Part shown: positions 61,749 to 64,000 of the stretch, in pieces
Layout: each line of letters begins with the position of its first letter
Numbering within the stretch: position 1 is the first letter of the stretch
Source of the DNA: a virus
Reading direction: 5' to 3' (one strand)
DNA: 64,000 nt
IMG/VR virus record: IMGVR_UViG_3300045996_002966
Coordinates: 1-64,000 of that record
Program-made: the position numbers and the translations under genes
Notes under the pieces: model-generated
The model's database searches: none
What the model was told of the DNA's origin: nothing
The model's input: only the letters and a program-made list of their open reading frames with translations

Positions 61749-61939
61749 GCGAGAAGGGCACGTCGATCCCCTCGACCCTGAGCGGGCCGTTCTACGTGGC
61801 CAAGCTCGAGAGGAAGCGCTGCCCTACCTGCGGGCGTGGACCGAACTTTCACCAAGGTTGCTCCATGCTCGAGTGCCCGATGCGTCGAGTCATCACCGCC
61901 CGGCCCTCGATGGGTCGGCGCCCAGGCGAGGAGGAGTAG
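61745..61939 (+). CDS. Small zinc-ribbon protein (64 aa)
   Basis: The product contains KRCPTCGRGPNFHQGCSMLE with a further Cys: CPTC plus C...C pairs, a compact zinc ribbon. Likely binds nucleic acid or protein; unproven. ATG 61745 overlaps the previous stop. Confidence 0.6.
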   Translation: MSEKGTSIPSTLSGPFYVAKLERKRCPTCGRGPNFHQGCSMLECPMRRVITARPSMGRRPGEEE

Positions 61940-61940
61940 C

Positions 61941-62174
61941 GTGAGAGTTGCCGAGCTGGTCCAGCTGCTGCGGGAGTATCAGGCGGTTCACGGACCGAAC
62001 GCACCCGTCACCTCCCAGGGCCGCGAGGTGGTCGGCCTGCGCCTGGCCCACACCCTTATTAGCAGCAATCAGCTTCCCATCATCGTCATTCAACTAAAGG
62101 AACCCCATGAACCCCATGAACCCCATGAACCTCAGCTCGATGCCCTACCCGCGGCAGACCCAACCCAGCTTTGA
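61941..62174 (+). CDS. Small protein (77 aa) with EPH repeat
   Basis: GAGGAGTAGC precedes GTG 61941. The product MRVAELVQLLREYQAVHGPN is a soluble helical/strand protein that ends in (E-P-H) repeats, KEPHEPHEPHEPQL. The repeat is made from three tandem copies of GAACCCCAT (62100-62126). Its end overlaps the start of the next gene by 68 bases. Confidence 0.55.
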   Translation: MRVAELVQLLREYQAVHGPNAPVTSQGREVVGLRLAHTLISSNQLPIIVIQLKEPHEPHEPHEPQLDALPAADPTQL

Positions 62175-62271
62175 TCGGCGCGCGTGGCAGTCGACCCACG
62201 ACACCCACATGCACCCGTGGACCAACCATGAGCACGTGCCTCTCGCCATCTTGCCCAAGCAGGCGTGGTAG
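62107..62271 (+). CDS. Small protein (54 aa) starting in the repeat
   Basis: AAAGGA precedes ATG 62107. The product begins MNPMNPMNLSSMPYPRQTQP, since each GAACCCCAT unit supplies an ATG in this frame. The rest is Trp/His-rich and ends LAILPKQAW. Overlap with the previous gene is in another frame. Unknown function. Confidence 0.5.
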   Translation: MNPMNPMNLSSMPYPRQTQPSFDRRAWQSTHDTHMHPWTNHEHVPLAILPKQAW

Positions 62272-62273
62272 CG

Positions 62274-62582
62274 ATGATGAGATACGCCATCCTCGCCCTT
62301 GCGCTCGCACTCACCGGCTGCGGATCGGGCTCCGAAGCGCCTACCGCCGAGCCGATCAAAACGAAGGGCACGAACGTCTGGGAGTTCCCGAACGACCCGA
62401 CCTGTGCCAATGCCAAGCTCGCGACCGCTGGCTACTACCGCGCCTATCCCGATCGCGTGACGAGCGCGGCGCCGGCGGTTGAGACTTGGTGGTACCTGAC
62501 GATGGACTATGCGCGGGTGTTTGATTGGCGCTACGGCGTCTGCCTGCTCAGCGACTTCCACCAGGCCCACCCACGCTACTAG
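62274..62582 (+). CDS. Small lipoprotein (102 aa)
   Basis: ATGATG at 62274. The N-terminus MMRYAILALALALTGCGSGS has a lipobox (LTGC). The mature protein is about 84 residues with two Cys (DPTCANAK and YGVCLLSD) that may pair in the periplasm, and many aromatics (WWYLTMDYARVFDW). It may act in the host envelope, for example in superinfection exclusion, but this is inference. Confidence 0.65.
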   Translation: MMRYAILALALALTGCGSGSEAPTAEPIKTKGTNVWEFPNDPTCANAKLATAGYYRAYPDRVTSAAPAVETWWYLTMDYARVFDWRYGVCLLSDFHQAHPRY

Positions 62583-62593
62583 GGAGGCGACGA

Positions 62594-63199
62594 ATGAGAG
62601 AGTGGCTTACCGAGGCGGAACGTCTGGTCGTAGCGTTCGAGAATACGATGAGGGCCAACTGGCCAAACCTAACTGTGACTATCGCTCGTGATGCTCTGCT
62701 CGCTCATCTGCGTGCGGCGCCCGAAGCGCCTGGAGAACTGACTGAGCAGCAGGCGTTTGAGGCGTGGATGGAAGCCAGCGCCGACGAGGAACGATGGGAT
62801 GGCTGCGACATCAACGACGCACTGTGGTACGCATGGCAGGCCCGTGCCGCCCTTGCCGCCGCGCCCGAAGCGCCTGGAGAACTGACGGACGATGACATTC
62901 TCCGGCGTCTGGATAGTGCCGGTATCGACGTCGATCCCTTGCTGGCGCTCGCCGTGGCTCGCGTCGTCATCGAGGCCGCAGAGATCAAAGCCATCGATGC
63001 CGTCTGCGACTCCTATGCAGCAGAGAACCAGCGGTTCAGCGACGAGATTGACCGTCTGCGCGCCGCTCTAGCTGCTCCAGCAGGGGAGCCGGTAGGCTGG
63101 GTCACCGCCGATGGGTTTCCCGCGCTCAAAGGGCACAAACCGCTGCCGCCGGGCACCTTGCTCTACACCCGCCCATCCGTAGAGCAGGAGCCGAAGTGA
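62594..63199 (+). CDS. Ea8.5-like modular accessory protein (201 aa)
   Basis: AGGGAGGCGACGA precedes ATG 62594. It is a modular protein with APEAPGELT linkers and the C-terminal signature AGEPVGWVTADGFPALKGHK-PLPPGTLLYTRP, of the kind seen in enterobacterial and burkholderial phage accessory proteins (repeating APAGEPVGW and LYTRP pieces). The 26-bp repeat coding for APEAPGELT occurs twice (62717-62742 and 62861-62886). Function unknown. Confidence 0.7.
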   Translation: MREWLTEAERLVVAFENTMRANWPNLTVTIARDALLAHLRAAPEAPGELTEQQAFEAWMEASADEERWDGCDINDALWYAWQARAALAAAPEAPGELTDDDILRRLDSAGIDVDPLLALAVARVVIEAAEIKAIDAVCDSYAAENQRFSDEIDRLRAALAAPAGEPVGWVTADGFPALKGHKPLPPGTLLYTRPSVEQEPK

Positions 63200-63558
63200 A
63201 AGCAACCATCAAAGCACCTCGCGGCAAGTGCCTTACTGACGGCGGCATCTCAAGAATGACCATCTATGCCGAGAACCCTGCCGATGAGGTTCGCATGAAG
63301 GAACTGGAGCGATGGTTTATGGATTGGAGGCTGACGGTTGGCCCCGCCGCTCTAGCTCCAGCAGGGGAGCCAGAATGGCAACCAACGCATCGCCACATGG
63401 ATGGCGGGCTTTACCGTTTCGAACGGGAGGTGATGATCAGGAGCGACGACGACGAGGCGTGGCGTGAGGGCGTGGAATACACCTGCGATCGCCCGCAGGC
63501 GCGGCCCTACGTGACTTCGAAAACCCGCTGGCAGAAGCGGTTCATTCCACTGAAGTAA
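63196..63558 (+). CDS. DUF1653-like accessory protein (120 aa)
   Basis: ATG 63196 overlaps the previous stop. The C-terminal half (WQPTHRHMDGGLYRFEREVM) matches the DUF1653-like pattern of HRH..G.YR strands. The linker AALAPAGEPEW is a near copy of that in the preceding gene (63345-63371 versus 63061-63090), so the two share a cassette. Function unknown. Confidence 0.65.
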   Translation: MKATIKAPRGKCLTDGGISRMTIYAENPADEVRMKELERWFMDWRLTVGPAALAPAGEPEWQPTHRHMDGGLYRFEREVMIRSDDDEAWREGVEYTCDRPQARPYVTSKTRWQKRFIPLK

Positions 63559-63562
63559 CGTC

Positions 63563-63820
63563 GTGAAGGTGTACCTGCTCGGCGGCCCTAGCGAGCTGCG
63601 CTTCAGGCAGATCAACGTGGAGTTTTATGCGGTGCTGGCCGACGGTACGCGAAAGCCGATTGATACGAAGGCAGCGAAGCCCTCTGAGCTGTGGCTCGCT
63701 TACCAACCCAGTACCCGCATTCCGGTGGTTTACGTCTATCGCAACTTCTTCGTGTTCCCTAAGGGTAAAAGCGCGTTGTTCTACTTCGAAGGCGAGCGCT
63801 CGCCGAAGGAATTTCAGTGA
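63563..63820 (+). CDS. Small protein (85 aa), GTG start
   Basis: GTG 63563. The product MKVYLLGGPSELRFRQINVE is beta-rich, ending FYFEGERSPKEFQ. No family recognised. Close spacing suggests co-transcription with the previous gene. Confidence 0.6.
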   Translation: MKVYLLGGPSELRFRQINVEFYAVLADGTRKPIDTKAAKPSELWLAYQPSTRIPVVYVYRNFFVFPKGKSALFYFEGERSPKEFQ

Positions 63821-63852
63821 AGCCTATCTACGTCTAAATGAAAGGTTCGGAA

Positions 63853-64000
63853 ATGACTAATCGTAGTCTTTATCTTCTCATGGCCGCTTTGAGTATGGTG
63901 CTAGGGTTCCTTAATGCTTTGGTTTATGCGTACCAAGGCTACCCCCATAGTCTTATCCTGTCTGTCATTTTGATCTTTGTTGGCCTCCTGCTTATGGGTT
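63853..64000 (+). CDS. Partial membrane protein at the window end
   Basis: ATG 63853 follows AAAGGTTCGGAA (SD AAAGG). The visible 49 codons encode MTNRSLYLLMAALSMVLGFL and a second hydrophobic stretch, so at least two membrane spans. It continues beyond the window edge. Confidence 0.5.
   Translation, partial: MTNRSLYLLMAALSMVLGFLNALVYAYQGYPHSLILSVILIFVGLLLMG

Overview
The window is a contiguous stretch of a GC-rich, tailed double-stranded DNA phage genome with long-tailed (siphovirus-type) morphology: it has a tape-measure gene, a tail tube gene and a G/GT-type tail chaperone pair with a frameshift, and no contractile sheath. The host is most likely a Gram-negative bacterium. Evidence for this is a nested Rz/Rz1 spanin pair, four predicted lipoproteins with an outer-membrane style lipobox, and a ribosome-modulation-factor-like protein of a kind known from gammaproteobacteria and relatives. 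I see no integrase, repressor or excisionase, so nothing supports a temperate lifestyle. No DNA polymerase lies in the window. I cannot name the species.

Layout. 1-9951 (+ strand): an SNF2/DEAD-type helicase, a family of small basic proteins sharing a C-terminal 'WYR' domain, a class I methyltransferase, a cytosine-C5 methyltransferase, and a tightly overlapping nucleotide operon: MazG-like NTP pyrophosphohydrolase, a dNMP kinase fused to a uracil-DNA-glycosylase-like domain, a thymidylate-synthase homologue with the dCMP-type Asp, and a dCMP deaminase. 9952-19252 (+ strand): about 27 small, mostly unknown accessory genes, several driven by copies of a distinctive 54-bp promoter. An isolated minus-strand pocket at about 15.5-16.4 kb holds one or two genes and a candidate small RNA. 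19342-22891 (- strand): the lysis region, with a lytic transglycosylase, Rz/Rz1, several small membrane proteins that are holin candidates, and lipoproteins. 22888-47.1 kb (- strand): tail fibres and host-interaction proteins, tail tip, tape measure, chaperone G/GT, tail tube, tail terminator and connectors. 47.1-57.2 kb (- strand): head genes, namely major capsid (P22-coat-like), scaffold, a DUF3606 protein, MuF-like protein, DUF4055 portal and terminase subunits. A two-gene plus-strand 'moron' cassette with its own promoter interrupts portal and MuF. 57.25-57.9 kb: an AT-rich, non-coding, iteron- and dyad-containing region that is the best origin candidate. 57.9-64 kb (+ strand): a primase/SF3 helicase, an atypical tRNA, and small accessory genes up to the window edge.

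How it fits together. Replication is probably initiated in the AT-rich region beside the DUF5906-type primase-helicase. The nucleotide operon matches, gene for gene, the steps T4 uses to exchange dC for 5-hydroxymethyl-dC (dCTP removal, dCMP hydroxymethylation, dNMP kinase, dCMP deaminase), so modified cytosine in the virion DNA is the leading hypothesis. Small genes are expressed from many copies of one promoter (TTGACA-like box, 19 bp, TTTACA, 17 bp, TNNAAT), and the transcripts usually begin with a short hairpin. Structural and lysis genes form one long leftward arm, and tail fibre diversity has clearly grown by domain duplication. The features most worth pursuing are the nucleotide operon with its kinase-glycosylase fusion, the WYR-domain family, the promoter/5' hairpin system, and the 20-residue-repeat tail protein.
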